Shown: piece by piece, positions 53,611 through 62,537 of the stretch
How the letters are laid out: each line of letters opens with the position of its first letter
Numbering within the stretch: the first letter of the stretch is position 1
From: Tepidicaulis marinus
Lineage (GTDB): Bacteria; Pseudomonadota; Alphaproteobacteria; Parvibaculales; Parvibaculaceae
Reading direction: 5' to 3'
Assembly (NCBI RefSeq): GCF_000739695.1
Contig: NZ_BBIO01000003.1
Location: forward strand, 186,001-250,000
DNA length: 64,000 bases
The notes under the pieces: model-generated
Seen by the model: only the letters and a program-made list of their open reading frames with translations
The model's database searches: none
Told to the model about the DNA's origin: nothing
Position numbers and translations under genes: made by a program

Positions 53611-53682
53611 TTCATTCTCCTTGCGCGGGCTCTCCCGCAGGGCCCTATAAGCTAGGGAGCCGGACCCTTATCGTCAATGAAT

Positions 53683-53697
53683 GTTCTTTTAATGTTC
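53683..53697. promoter_or_regulatory. LexA-type SOS box upstream of nrdJ
   Basis: GTTC-TTTTAAT-GTTC matches exactly the alphaproteobacterial LexA direct repeat GTTC-N7-GTTC. In minus-strand sense it lies just upstream of TTGACG and a possible TAGCTT, which could be the -35 and -10 of nrdJ. Motif and position are both suitable for LexA control. Confidence 0.65.
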
Positions 53698-53813
53698 ACG
53701 GGTTTGCGGCCCGCCTGCGCCAATCCCTTTTCCTGGGGCGCGATAGGCGGGCTTAAGTTTAGGCCGGGAGAGTTGCAGGGGTGTTACTTTAGGCGTGTCG
53801 CCGCCGCGCGGCT

Positions 53814-54536
53814 TCAGCCGGAAAACCCTGCCTCGGCCAGAAGCTTATCGGTCGCAGGCTCGATGCGGCCTTCAAGCTCGGCCATGAAGGCTTTCCGGTT
53901 CATACCCGGCGGGATGGGGGGCAGGAATTCCAAGACGATGGTGCCCGGCCTGCGCAGGAACTTGCGGCGCGGCCAGTAGAGGCCGGAATTGAGCGCCACG
54001 GGCACGCAGGCAATGCCGAGCTGGCTGTAGAGCCCGGCCACGCCCGGCTTATAAGGGTTGTGCGATCCGGGCGCAGCGCGCGTGCCCTCGGGAAAGATCA
54101 CCAGGTGGCGGTTCTGCGCCAGCGCGTTCTTGGCATGGAGGATGAGATTGCGCAGGGCGCTGGCGCCCGAGGTGCGGTCCACCGGCACCATCTGCGCTTT
54201 GATCGAATACCAGCCGTAATAGGGGATATAGAGCAGCTCTTTTTTGAGCACGATGGCCGGGTCGTTCAAAATCGCCGCGTAGATGATCGTGTCCCACATG
54301 GACTGGTGCTTTGAGGCGATAAGCGCCGGTTCTTTCGGCAGGTTTTCAAGTCCCCGCACTTCATAGCGCGTGCCCGCGATGACGCGCAGCAGCCACATGG
54401 TCCAGCGCGACCAGGCGCGCATGCAAAAGACGATAACGCCGCGCGGCAGAATGAAAGCCGGTGTCACCGCAATGCAGATGATTGCCGAGGAAACGTAAAA
54501 GGTCAGGTTGAAAAGAGCCGAACGCAGAAAGAGCAC
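53814..54536 (-). CDS. plsC: 1-acyl-sn-glycerol-3-phosphate acyltransferase
   Basis: A 240-residue membrane acyltransferase of the PlsC family that converts lysophosphatidate to phosphatidate. The HX4D motif is His77-QSMW-Asp82 in IASKHQSMWDT, and FPEGTRAAPG is the second acyl-acceptor motif; an N-terminal membrane segment (FNLTFYVSSAIICIAVTPAF) is present. The gene follows the DUF218 gene by 24 bases on the same strand, a common alphaproteobacterial order with ftsEX. Confidence 0.9.
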   Translation of the reverse strand: MLFLRSALFNLTFYVSSAIICIAVTPAFILPRGVIVFCMRAWSRWTMWLLRVIAGTRYEVRGLENLPKEPALIASKHQSMWDTIIYAAILNDPAIVLKKELLYIPYYGWYSIKAQMVPVDRTSGASALRNLILHAKNALAQNRHLVIFPEGTRAAPGSHNPYKPGVAGLYSQLGIACVPVALNSGLYWPRRKFLRRPGTIVLEFLPPIPPGMNRKAFMAELEGRIEPATDKLLAEAGFSG

Positions 54537-54560
54537 GGGAACCGTCCTATGGAATGCGCC

Positions 54561-55196
54561 TTAAGAGCCGGGCACCGGCGGGGCAAGGTAAGTACGGGCG
54601 AAGGAAACAAGATATTTCGTATATTCGGAAACGAGAAGCTTTGCCGTCCCGGGATAAGCCCACCAATCATCGAGGCGGACCTGATCCTGGAAGACGGGAT
54701 AGCCGGTCAGCTCGGCCTCCGGCATGGCGCTTTGCAGCTCGCGCAGCGCGCGGGGCAGATGATAGGCGCTGGTAACGACGATGAGGCGCTGCATGGCGTT
54801 TTCCTGTGCCCAGGTTGCTGTCTCGATGGCATTGCCGATGGTGTTCTCCGCCCGCCAGTCGAGATCGACGCAGCAATCGAACAGCGCTTGGTCGGCTTTC
54901 AGCGCGGCGCGCAATTCCTCGCGGGTGACTTCCGGATTGACGCCGGAGACGAGCAGCCGCTTCGCCTTGCCGCTGTCGAGGAGGCCCATGGCTTCGGAAA
55001 GCCGTTCGGGTGTGCCGGTCAGCACGACAATGCCGTCCGCCGGGGCAAGGGCTGCGGGCGCTTTCTTTTCCAGGGACTGAATGAAACCGATCAGGCCGAT
55101 GAGATAGGCCAGAAGCGCGGCAAGCAGCAGCGTGCCTGCCAGGCGCAATAGCCAGACTGCCGTCTCGTTCCTTGCTTGCCGGCCGGCCGCCGCCAT
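54561..55196 (-). CDS. DUF218 (YdcF/SanA-like) membrane protein
   Basis: A 211-residue protein with one N-terminal transmembrane helix (AGTLLLAALLAYLIGLIGFI) and a periplasmic DUF218 domain: DGIVVLTGTPERLSEAMGLL, RLLVSGVNPEV, and the WAQENAMQRLIVVTSAYHLPRA segment. The family includes SanA and ElyC, which affect envelope integrity; a molecular function is not settled. I used the ATG at 55196, after GGAGGAG; a GTG five codons earlier is also open. Between ftsX and plsC on the same strand. Confidence 0.85.
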   Translation of the reverse strand: MAAAGRQARNETAVWLLRLAGTLLLAALLAYLIGLIGFIQSLEKKAPAALAPADGIVVLTGTPERLSEAMGLLDSGKAKRLLVSGVNPEVTREELRAALKADQALFDCCVDLDWRAENTIGNAIETATWAQENAMQRLIVVTSAYHLPRALRELQSAMPEAELTGYPVFQDQVRLDDWWAYPGTAKLLVSEYTKYLVSFARTYLAPPVPGS

Positions 55197-55300
55197 TTCC
55201 AGCTCCTCCACTTCGTCTCCCGGTGTCCCGTGCGGGCCTCTGGGAGCCCTGACCTTTTCAGCCTATTGCGGGTGAGTATACAGGGGCTGAACGGGCCGCG

Positions 55301-56245
55301 TCACATCATCCGTCCGAGCACCCTAAGCACGGTAAAGCGGGCCGTGGCGGCCACCACAAGGGCAAGGGCGGCGGGCACCACCATCAGCCAGAGATAATGC
55401 AGGGCGGAAAGCGAAGGAAGCGGCACCAGAAAGAGCGCCCCGTCCGCCGCCAATATTTCCATGAGTAAGAACGTGAAAAGCGCAAGAGCGAAGCCGATCA
55501 GGCCGCCCCGCCAGCCCAGATCGAAGAAATGGCGCTGGATTTCGGCGGCGATGAAGCCGTCCCGCGCCCCGCACAGATGCAGCACTTCCACTACTTCCTG
55601 ATTGGCTGAGAGCCCCGCCCGAGAGGCGAAAATGACCAGCGCAATGGTGGTCGCCGAAATGATCACCAGCACCGCAAAGGCAAGAAAACGGGCCGCCGAG
55701 GTTGCCCCCAGAAGATCTTCGAGCCATTGGCGGTGCGTGTCGAGGACAAGGCCGGGGGCGGCACCGGCAAGGCGCGCGGCAAGCGCTTCCATATCGACCG
55801 GGACGCCTTTTTCAAGCTCCACATCGATGAGGCGCGGCAGCGGCAAGCTCTCGGAAATCGTGCCGGCGCCGAGCCAGGGCTCGATCAGCGCGGCGGTCTC
55901 CTCGGCTCCCAGCGCTTCGGCTTTCACGATGCCGGGGGTGGCGAGCAGAATGGAGCGGGCGGCGGCGATCTGGTCTTCCGCGCTCACGTCATCTGAAGGT
56001 TTGACCTGCACGGTCAATGTGCCGGTGAGATCGCTTTCCCAGCCGCTGGCCGCTTTGGAGACGATGAGCGAGGCCCCGAGCGCGAGACATGCCAGAAAGC
56101 TCATCGCGGCAATGACGAGCACCAGCGTCGGCCCGGTCGTGCCGGCGGCGGGCATGACGCCTTTTTGCGGCGCGGCCATGCGGTGCAGCTGCTCGCTCCA
56201 GGATGGGACTTTTTCTTCGCCCGGGGTGCCCGCGCTTTCAGCCAT
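55301..56245 (-). CDS. ftsX: Cell division protein FtsX
   Basis: A 314-residue FtsX-family membrane protein with four transmembrane helices: one near the N terminus (LVLVIAAMSFLACLALGASL), and three in the C-terminal half (for example FLAFAVLVIISATTIALVIF). The extracellular domain between helix 1 and 2 is of normal size for regulating cell-wall hydrolases. It overlaps ftsE by eight bases. The N-terminal 35 residues are hydrophilic. Confidence 0.9.
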   Translation of the reverse strand: MAESAGTPGEEKVPSWSEQLHRMAAPQKGVMPAAGTTGPTLVLVIAAMSFLACLALGASLIVSKAASGWESDLTGTLTVQVKPSDDVSAEDQIAAARSILLATPGIVKAEALGAEETAALIEPWLGAGTISESLPLPRLIDVELEKGVPVDMEALAARLAGAAPGLVLDTHRQWLEDLLGATSAARFLAFAVLVIISATTIALVIFASRAGLSANQEVVEVLHLCGARDGFIAAEIQRHFFDLGWRGGLIGFALALFTFLLMEILAADGALFLVPLPSLSALHYLWLMVVPAALALVVAATARFTVLRVLGRMM

Positions 56246-56897
56246 GATAGACAAGCTCCCCGTTTTGAATGAGGAGGACGGGCGCGCCGACCTGTTCGAC
56301 CAGCGAATGGTCGTGGGTGGCGAAGAGGATCGAGGTGCCGAGCCGGTTCAGTTCTACGAAAAGCCGCATCAGGCGCTGGCCCATTTCCGGATCGACACTG
56401 CCGGTCGGCTCATCGGCCAGCAAAAGCTCGGGCTGGGCGACGACGGCGCGGGCAATGGCGGCGCGCTGTTTTTCCCCGCCTGAAAGCGTGGGCGGTTTGG
56501 CATCCATGCGCTCGCCCAGGCCCACCCAGGCCAAAAGTTCGCGCACATCGGCCCGGTAGCTGGCTTCCTCGCGCCCGGCCACTTTCAGCGGCAGGGCAAT
56601 ATTTTCATATGTTGTAAGATGGTCCAGCAGCCGGAATTCCTGAAAAACAATGCCGATGCGCCGGCGCAGGCTTGGCAGATCCTTGCGGTCGGTGGTTGCG
56701 ATGTCGTGCCCGAACATGGAAATCAGCCCGCGCGAGGGCTTGTGCGCCAGAAACATGAGCTTCAAAAGCGAGGTCTTGCCCGCCCCGGACGGGCCGGTGA
56801 GAAAATGGAACGACCCCGGCTCCAGGTGAAACGAGACATCGCGCAACACTTCCGGTCCCATGCCGTAACGCATGCCCACATTTTCGAATCGCACCAT
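56238..56897 (-). CDS. ftsE: Cell division ATP-binding protein FtsE
   Basis: A 219-residue ABC ATPase partner of FtsX. Walker A is GPSGAGKTSLL, the signature LSGGEKQRAAIARAV, Walker B ELLLADEPTGSVDPE and the switch histidine FATHDHSL. The divisome complex FtsEX controls amidase activators and septal wall hydrolysis. GGAG precedes the ATG. A CtrA-type motif lies 33-47 bases upstream, suggesting cell-cycle-timed expression. Confidence 0.95.
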   Translation of the reverse strand: MVRFENVGMRYGMGPEVLRDVSFHLEPGSFHFLTGPSGAGKTSLLKLMFLAHKPSRGLISMFGHDIATTDRKDLPSLRRRIGIVFQEFRLLDHLTTYENIALPLKVAGREEASYRADVRELLAWVGLGERMDAKPPTLSGGEKQRAAIARAVVAQPELLLADEPTGSVDPEMGQRLMRLFVELNRLGTSILFATHDHSLVEQVGAPVLLIQNGELVYHG

Positions 56898-56929
56898 AAA
56901 GGGTCTCCGGCTGTGTTTTGGGTTCTACC

Positions 56930-56944
56930 TTAACCCCCTCTTAA
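56930..56944. promoter_or_regulatory. CtrA-type site upstream of ftsE
   Basis: TTAA-CCCCCTC-TTAAC is an exact match to the CtrA consensus TTAA-N7-TTAAC. It is 33-47 bases before the ftsE start, and 160 bases before the divergent zinc-ribbon gene, so it could regulate either or both. A further GTTAA half-site occurs at about 56956. Confidence 0.5.
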
Positions 56945-57103
56945 CCGTGTATGGTCGTTAAATAAAGGGCTTGGACCTTTGTCCGGCGGGCCGTTCCGGC
57001 GCCGGTTTTCCGTGCCATCCGCGTATCCTGGATGGCAGGGCTCCGCTTGTTTCACCACGCACTGTGTGCGAAGAACATATAGGCCACTCGCTAGTCGAAT
57101 CGC

Positions 57104-57949
57104 ATGATTATAACGTGCCCATCCTGTGATACGCGTTACAACGTGGATGCCGCCGGTTTCGAACCGTCGGGCCGCAAGGTCCGCTGCGCGAAATGCGGCG
57201 AGCATTGGCATCAGGAACCGGAAAGCGCGCAGGCCAAGGAAGACGCCGAAGAGCTGGAGAGCGCTGCTGCCGTAGAAGCGGAGAGCGGCGATGCAGAGAG
57301 CAGCGATGATGTACCGCCGCCCCCGCCGCCGCTCGATCCCGATTTCGGCAAACCGGCCAGGAAATCCCAAAGTGCCGATGACGAGGAAGACGAGCCTGCG
57401 CCCGCGCGCAGCCGTCCGCGCCACCAAATGCCCATCAAGGCGCGCGGCAGCCGCACGCTGCAGGTGGCAGGCTGGGTGGCGCTTATCGCGTTTGTCGCGG
57501 GCTCCGCGCTTGGCGCCGCCGCCTTCCGCAGCGAGATCATCCGCCTTTGGCCGGCCACGCAGACGCTTTATGCCGCCTTCAACGATCCCGTCGATATCGA
57601 CGATATGGCGTTTCAGAACGTGTCCTATGAATACCAGTTCGAAAACGGGCTGCCGGTGCTCTCCATCCGCGGGGAAGTGATCAATGAAGGCGAGGCGCGC
57701 ATTCCGCTTCGCCCGGTTCAGATCGATCTGCGCGGGGAAAACCGCGAGCGGCTTTATCATTGGACGTTCCGTCTGCCCGAAACGGCGCTCGATCCTGCAG
57801 AGCGGGCCGAATTCGTCACCCGTCTTTCCAGCCCGCCTCTTGAGGCGCGCGATCTCGTCATCCGTTTCACCGAAGAAGAGGACGCTACGCCAGAGGCAGG
57901 GGCAGAGGCGGAAAAAGGCGGTGCGGAAAAAGATGAGGCGGCCCGGTGA
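57104..57949 (+). CDS. Zinc-ribbon membrane protein with DUF3426
   Basis: A 281-residue protein. The N-terminal MJ0042-type zinc ribbon has Cys5, Cys8, Cys28 and Cys31 (ITCPSCDTRYNV, RKVRCAKCGEHW). A long acidic, Pro-rich linker follows, then one transmembrane helix near residues 116-138 (GWVALIAFVAGSALGAAAF) and a periplasmic DUF3426 domain (NVSYEYQFENGLPVLSIRGEVINEG). The last 20 residues are Glu/Ala-rich. The function of this widespread alphaproteobacterial family is unknown. hpt overlaps its stop by four bases, and the CtrA-type site before ftsE lies in the shared upstream region. Confidence 0.82.
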   Translation: MIITCPSCDTRYNVDAAGFEPSGRKVRCAKCGEHWHQEPESAQAKEDAEELESAAAVEAESGDAESSDDVPPPPPPLDPDFGKPARKSQSADDEEDEPAPARSRPRHQMPIKARGSRTLQVAGWVALIAFVAGSALGAAAFRSEIIRLWPATQTLYAAFNDPVDIDDMAFQNVSYEYQFENGLPVLSIRGEVINEGEARIPLRPVQIDLRGENRERLYHWTFRLPETALDPAERAEFVTRLSSPPLEARDLVIRFTEEEDATPEAGAEAEKGGAEKDEAAR

Positions 57950-58497
57950 GCAAGGGCGCCGCAGACGGCATGCCCCGCATCGAAGTGCTTTTCAGCGCCG
58001 CTGAAATCGGCGACCGGCTGGGCGCGCTCGCCCGCGAGATCGTGGCCGATTTCGGCCCGGATTTCCTGATCGTGCCCGTGCTCAAAGGCAGTTTCATTTT
58101 CGCAGCTGATCTCGTGCGCGCGCTGCATTTTGCGGGCGCCAATCCGCGTGTCGATTTCCTGTCGCTGGCCAGCTACGGCGCGGCCACGTCTTCGTCCGGT
58201 AAGGTCGAGGTGCTGCGCGATCTGGAAGCGGATGTCGGCGCCGACAAGGTGCTGCTGATCGACGATATTTTGGAATCGGGCCGCACGCTGGAATTTGCCG
58301 CGGGGCTTTTGACCGGACGCGGCGCCGCCAAAGTGGCGTCCTGCGTGCTGCTCGATAAACCGGGCAAGCGGGCGGCATCGTTCCAGGCGGATTATGTGGG
58401 CTTTGAGTGCCCCGATAAATTCGTCATCGGCTATGGCATGGACCTCGCTCATGCCTATAGGGCGCTGCCCTATATCGGCTATCTGCCGGATGCGTAA
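57946..58497 (+). CDS. hpt: Hypoxanthine phosphoribosyltransferase
   Basis: A 183-residue purine-salvage enzyme converting hypoxanthine or guanine with PRPP to nucleotides. The PRPP motif VLLIDDILESGRTL is at about residues 102-115, VPVLKGSFIFAADL precedes it, and the C-terminal DYVGFECPDKFVIGYGMD matches the family. The start is GTG, overlapping the stop of the zinc-ribbon gene (GTGA), so translation is coupled. It abuts the converging DUF4175 gene with no gap between stops. Confidence 0.93.
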   Translation: MSKGAADGMPRIEVLFSAAEIGDRLGALAREIVADFGPDFLIVPVLKGSFIFAADLVRALHFAGANPRVDFLSLASYGAATSSSGKVEVLRDLEADVGADKVLLIDDILESGRTLEFAAGLLTGRGAAKVASCVLLDKPGKRAASFQADYVGFECPDKFVIGYGMDLAHAYRALPYIGYLPDA

Positions 58498-61173
58498 TTA
58501 AAAGCGCCGCAGCAATCTTTCCAGATAATCAAGTTCGATTTGCGGGCGGCCCATTTCGGCGGCGCGGCGGCGCAGCTCGTTCAGGATTTCCCGCGCGCGC
58601 TCCGCGTCGATTTCGTCGGGCACTTGCACGTCATCGCCGAAATCGGGTCCGGCGGAGCGGGTCGGGCGGCCCAGGGGATCGGTATTGGCATTGCCGCTGC
58701 CTTGCCCGGAATTGCCGGAGCGGGCCATGCCGCCTGCCATGCGCTCCAGCATCTGGTTGGCCATGGACTGGGCGCCCGCGCGCAGCTGGTCGATGGCCTG
58801 GCCTTGCGCGCCTGTCGCCCGTTCGGCCCGGCCCTGTTTCAAGCGGTCGTCCGCCTGATCCATCGCGCGCTCGGCATGTTCAAGGGCGGAGGGCACTTCC
58901 TCACCGCTATTGTGCAGTTCTTCCATGAGCGCGCGCAGCTTGTCGCGCAGCGCTTGCTGGCGCCCGCGCAGGTCCGGATAACCGCCCGTGCCGCTGCCTT
59001 GCTGCGCGCCTTGGCGGGCGCCGCCCTGCTGCGTGCCGTTTTGCTGGCTGCCGCTTTGGCTGCCACCGCTTTGCCCCGAGCCTTGCTGGTTGGAGCTGAG
59101 GCCCTGGCGGCCTTGCTGATCGAGCGGGCGGGCCTCTTCCTTCTTGGCCTCGCCGAACGTGTCGTCCATGAGCTCGCGCTGCTCGCCGATCATCTCGCCC
59201 ATTTCATTCAGCGCTTCGGAAAGGGCGGAAGGGGCCTCGGCGTTCTGGTTCTGCCCATCGCCGGTTTGCAGGTTTTCCAGAATATTGCCGAGCTGGGAGA
59301 GCATGTCCTGTGCCTGCTCGCGCGCGCCGGTGCGGGCGAGATCGCCGATCGCCTCCAGCATTTTTTCAAGGTCCGAGCGCTCCAGCGCCTGGGTCTCGGG
59401 GTTCTGCGGCATGGCGGGCAATTGTTCGGCCATATTGCCCATCTTTTCCGAAAGCGCATCGAGATAGCGGGCGAGCGCCGATTTCAGCGCCTCCATGGCC
59501 GCTTCGATTTCTTCATCCGAGGCGCCTTCGGCCAGCGCTTCGGCCAGCTTCTCGCGCGCATCGCGCAGATCGCGCTCGGCAAGCGAAAGATCGCCGTCCT
59601 CGATATGAAGCGCCAGATCCCAAAGGAGGTCGAGCACGCCGTCCAGATCGGCCAGATGCCGCGCCTTGGTCAGCCGCCAATAGGCCGCGCGCAGGCCGAG
59701 AAAGACGGTCATGTCGCCGCCATGGCGCTCCAGATCCTGGGAAAAGGCGCTGAGAAATCCGGCAATATTCATGCGCGAATCCGGATAAAGGGCAAGGCGG
59801 CGGCGCTGCTCGGCAATGGCGGCGGCCAGCGGCTCGTTGAACTGGCGCGCGGGCAGCACCAGGCTGCGTGTTTCGCTTTTCCCCGTTTGGCCTGCATCGT
59901 CTTGCGCAATCAGCCAAAGCTCGACGGGCAGTCCCGCCCAGGGATGGGCGGTCAGATCGCGGAAAACTTCCTGGGAAACTTTTTTGGGCCGCAGGCCCGG
60001 CAAGGGCAATTCGACCAGAGGCGGGGGCATCAGCACATTGTTTTGTGCGCTTGCGTCTTCTTTCTCTGCCGCGTTTTCAGCCCGCTCGAACAGCGGATCG
60101 CTGCCTGCCGTTTGAAAGAGCGTGCGCTCCTGCAGGACGACGGAGGGCCCGAGCGCCATGCGCGCCTGAACCGATTTCAGGCCGTAGTCGTCGCTTGCCT
60201 CATAACCAAGGCGCAGCGCCTTGCGCAGCGTGTCTTCGAGCGGGCCGTCGAATGCGATCTCGGGCGCATCGTCCGGAATGATCTTGAAGTCCCAGCTATA
60301 AAGATCGTTGCTTGCCCGGCTGAGGGTGAGCGAGGTGTCCTCGCTAAGCGTTACCTGCGCTTCATAGGCGTTTTCGCCGAGCGTCTTGAAGGCGGTCTCG
60401 CTGGCGCCAGCAAGCTCATAGGCGGGCCGGGGGCCGGGGCCATGTACGCGCAAGGTCAGGACGGAGCCTTCGGGAATCTCGAATTCGGTTTTACCCTTGG
60501 GTGCGCCTTTGGCACCGGCCAGAAAGAGCGGCGGGCGGCCGGTATAGGCTGGCGGGTTCACCCAGGCATCGACGCTTGTTGCGGTGTCCGGCATGCCAAG
60601 GCCTGGCCAATAGGTGCGCGCCAGCCGCTCCCCCGTTTCAGGGCCGAGGATGACCGTAAAAACAAGAAGGGCGGTGACGAGCGCGGCGCGCAGCGCATAT
60701 GGGTCGGCGGCGGCAAGGCTGGCGCGGGGCAGGCCGACACGGGCTTTGACGACTTTTTCCGCGATCCAGGCGCGGTGGGCGGCCCAAAGCGCGGCTTCAC
60801 CCGTGCCCTCGGCGGCTTCATCATTGAAAGCGGAAAGCGGGCGGTGGGAGAGGCCGGAGATATGCTCCATCCGGCGCAGCGCTTCCTCCCGGCTTGGCGG
60901 GTAAAGCGCGGTGCGGCGCTGCCAGAGCAAAAAACCGGCAGCGGCGAAACTCGCGCACCATAAAAGCCAATGGGCGGCGAGCGGCAGGCTGCTTAAAAAG
61001 CCGCTGAGGCCCGCCAGCGTGAAAAGGCCGAGAACGGCAAGGCTTGGCCAAAGGGCAGGCCAAAGCCGCTCCCAGAACAGCGCAAGGCGGCTTGCGCCCA
61101 CGCGCCGCTCGATCGGCGCAGGCAGGCCGGGCTTTTGCAGGCCAGGCTTTTGTGAGGCGTCTTGCTCTGCCAA
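58498..61173 (-). CDS. Large DUF4175/TIGR02302 membrane protein
   Basis: An 891-residue protein of the alphaproteobacterial DUF4175 (TIGR02302) family. The N-terminal part has transmembrane segments near residues 33-52, 57-83 and 165-182, and the rest is a large soluble portion. A central Gln/Gly/Ser-rich stretch around residues 690-740 (repeats such as QSGGSQSGSQQNG) is low complexity, and helical coiled regions surround it (EMGEMIGEQRELMDDTF). Function unknown; envelope location likely. It converges on hpt and lies 57 bases downstream of the lysA stop. Confidence 0.82.
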   Translation of the reverse strand: MAEQDASQKPGLQKPGLPAPIERRVGASRLALFWERLWPALWPSLAVLGLFTLAGLSGFLSSLPLAAHWLLWCASFAAAGFLLWQRRTALYPPSREEALRRMEHISGLSHRPLSAFNDEAAEGTGEAALWAAHRAWIAEKVVKARVGLPRASLAAADPYALRAALVTALLVFTVILGPETGERLARTYWPGLGMPDTATSVDAWVNPPAYTGRPPLFLAGAKGAPKGKTEFEIPEGSVLTLRVHGPGPRPAYELAGASETAFKTLGENAYEAQVTLSEDTSLTLSRASNDLYSWDFKIIPDDAPEIAFDGPLEDTLRKALRLGYEASDDYGLKSVQARMALGPSVVLQERTLFQTAGSDPLFERAENAAEKEDASAQNNVLMPPPLVELPLPGLRPKKVSQEVFRDLTAHPWAGLPVELWLIAQDDAGQTGKSETRSLVLPARQFNEPLAAAIAEQRRRLALYPDSRMNIAGFLSAFSQDLERHGGDMTVFLGLRAAYWRLTKARHLADLDGVLDLLWDLALHIEDGDLSLAERDLRDAREKLAEALAEGASDEEIEAAMEALKSALARYLDALSEKMGNMAEQLPAMPQNPETQALERSDLEKMLEAIGDLARTGAREQAQDMLSQLGNILENLQTGDGQNQNAEAPSALSEALNEMGEMIGEQRELMDDTFGEAKKEEARPLDQQGRQGLSSNQQGSGQSGGSQSGSQQNGTQQGGARQGAQQGSGTGGYPDLRGRQQALRDKLRALMEELHNSGEEVPSALEHAERAMDQADDRLKQGRAERATGAQGQAIDQLRAGAQSMANQMLERMAGGMARSGNSGQGSGNANTDPLGRPTRSAGPDFGDDVQVPDEIDAERAREILNELRRRAAEMGRPQIELDYLERLLRRF

Positions 61174-61230
61174 GCCGAGGGCTCCTCTTCCCGCATGCGT
61201 TCCGCTGCCCCCTGATCAGATAGATCTTCC

Positions 61231-62499
61231 TTAAGGGGCCAGCCAGTCCGGTATCTTATCCTGCCCAAGCATTGCGTCATAATCTGGGCGCGGGCGGATC
61301 ACGGCCATGTGTTCGCCGGAGACCATGATTTCGGGCACCAGAGGCCGGGTATTATAGGTCGAGGAAAGCACCGCCCCATAGGCTCCCGCCGACATGAGCG
61401 CGATGAGATCGCCGGATTTCAGGGGGGGAAGCTGGCGCCCCTTGGCAAAGAAATCCCCGGTCTCGCAGACGGGCCCGACGACGTCATAGGTGACGGGGGC
61501 GGCATCCGGGACTTCCTTGACGGGCAGAATGTCGTGATGGGCGTCATAAAGCGTCGGGCGGATAAGGTCGTTCATCGCCGCATCGACAATGAGGAAGGCC
61601 CGGTCGGTGCCGTGCTTCTCATAGATGACGGAGGAAACGAGGATGCCGGCATTACCGGCGATCATGCGCCCCGGCTCGAACATCAGCGTGCAGCCCAGAT
61701 GCCCGACCGTGCGCGCCACCATCGCCGCATATTCGCTGGGGTGCGGCGGCACGTCATTCGTGCCCCGGTAGGGAATGCCGAGCCCGCCGCCAAGGTCGAG
61801 CCGCTTGATGTCATGGCCTGCCGCGCGCAGCCGTTCGGCCATTTCCGCCACGCGGGTAAAAGCGGCTTCAAAGGGGGCAAGGTCGGTCAGCTGGCTGCCG
61901 ATATGCACATCGATGCCCGCCACCTCGATGCCGGGAAGCGCGGCGGCGCGGTCATAGACGTCCGGCGCGCGCTGCCAGGAAATGCCGAACTTGTTTTCCG
62001 CTTTCCCGGTGGCGATTTTCTCATGGGTCTTGGCATCGACATCCGGATTGACGCGCAGCGCGATAGAGGCGGTCTTGCCCATGGCGGCGGCAACCTTGGA
62101 GAGCTGCTCCAGTTCCGGTTCCGATTCCACATTGAATTGCAGGATGCCCGTTTCGAGCGCGAAACGCATTTCCTCCTGCGTCTTGCCGACGCCGGAGAAG
62201 ACGATTTTTTCAGGCGCAATGCCCGCCGCCAGCGCGCGGCGCAGCTCGCCCTGCGAGACGACATCGGCGCCCGATCCCAGATCCGCCAGAAGTTTGATAA
62301 CGGCAAGATTGGAATTGGCTTTGACCGAATAGCAGATCAGCGTGTCGGTGCCTTTGAAGGCATCGGCGAAGACCTGATAATGCCGCTCGATCGTGGCGCG
62401 CGAATAACAATAGAAAGGCGTGCCGATCTTTGCGGCAATATCGCTGAGCGCGACATCTTCGGCATGAAGCACGCCGTTCTTGTAGGCAAAATGATGCAT
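61231..62499 (-). CDS. lysA: Diaminopimelate decarboxylase
   Basis: A 422-residue PLP enzyme making L-lysine from meso-diaminopimelate. The PLP lysine is Lys60 in CYSVKANSNLAVI; the phosphate-binding LDLGGGLGIPY, FEPGRMI and active-site Cys in VCETGDFFA are present. It follows lptM by 38 bases on the same strand in the typical argH-lptM-lysA order. Confidence 0.95.
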   Translation of the reverse strand: MHHFAYKNGVLHAEDVALSDIAAKIGTPFYCYSRATIERHYQVFADAFKGTDTLICYSVKANSNLAVIKLLADLGSGADVVSQGELRRALAAGIAPEKIVFSGVGKTQEEMRFALETGILQFNVESEPELEQLSKVAAAMGKTASIALRVNPDVDAKTHEKIATGKAENKFGISWQRAPDVYDRAAALPGIEVAGIDVHIGSQLTDLAPFEAAFTRVAEMAERLRAAGHDIKRLDLGGGLGIPYRGTNDVPPHPSEYAAMVARTVGHLGCTLMFEPGRMIAGNAGILVSSVIYEKHGTDRAFLIVDAAMNDLIRPTLYDAHHDILPVKEVPDAAPVTYDVVGPVCETGDFFAKGRQLPPLKSGDLIALMSAGAYGAVLSSTYNTRPLVPEIMVSGEHMAVIRPRPDYDAMLGQDKIPDWLAP

Positions 62500-62537
62500 A
62501 AGATTCTCTGCGGCAGCGCCAGTTTAAAGCGCCAGTT

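Noticed and set aside
52339-53655. A 438-codon plus-strand frame opposite nrdJ, and another at 51010-52269.
   Set aside because: Both are antisense to strongly conserved nrdJ motifs and lack their own family signature.
53611-53813. A cobalamin riboswitch was looked for before nrdJ.
   Set aside because: Only about 200 bases separate nrdJ from plsC, and no B12-box-like sequence was seen in them.
53677-53979. A 100-codon plus-strand frame starting at the SOS box.
   Set aside because: It runs into the antisense of plsC and its start lies inside the regulatory region.
58540-60963. An 807-codon open frame on the plus strand opposite the DUF4175 gene.
   Set aside because: It mirrors the DUF4175 codons in GC-rich DNA, has no ribosome site or recognisable domain, and consists of Arg/Gly/Ala-rich sequence typical of antisense frames.
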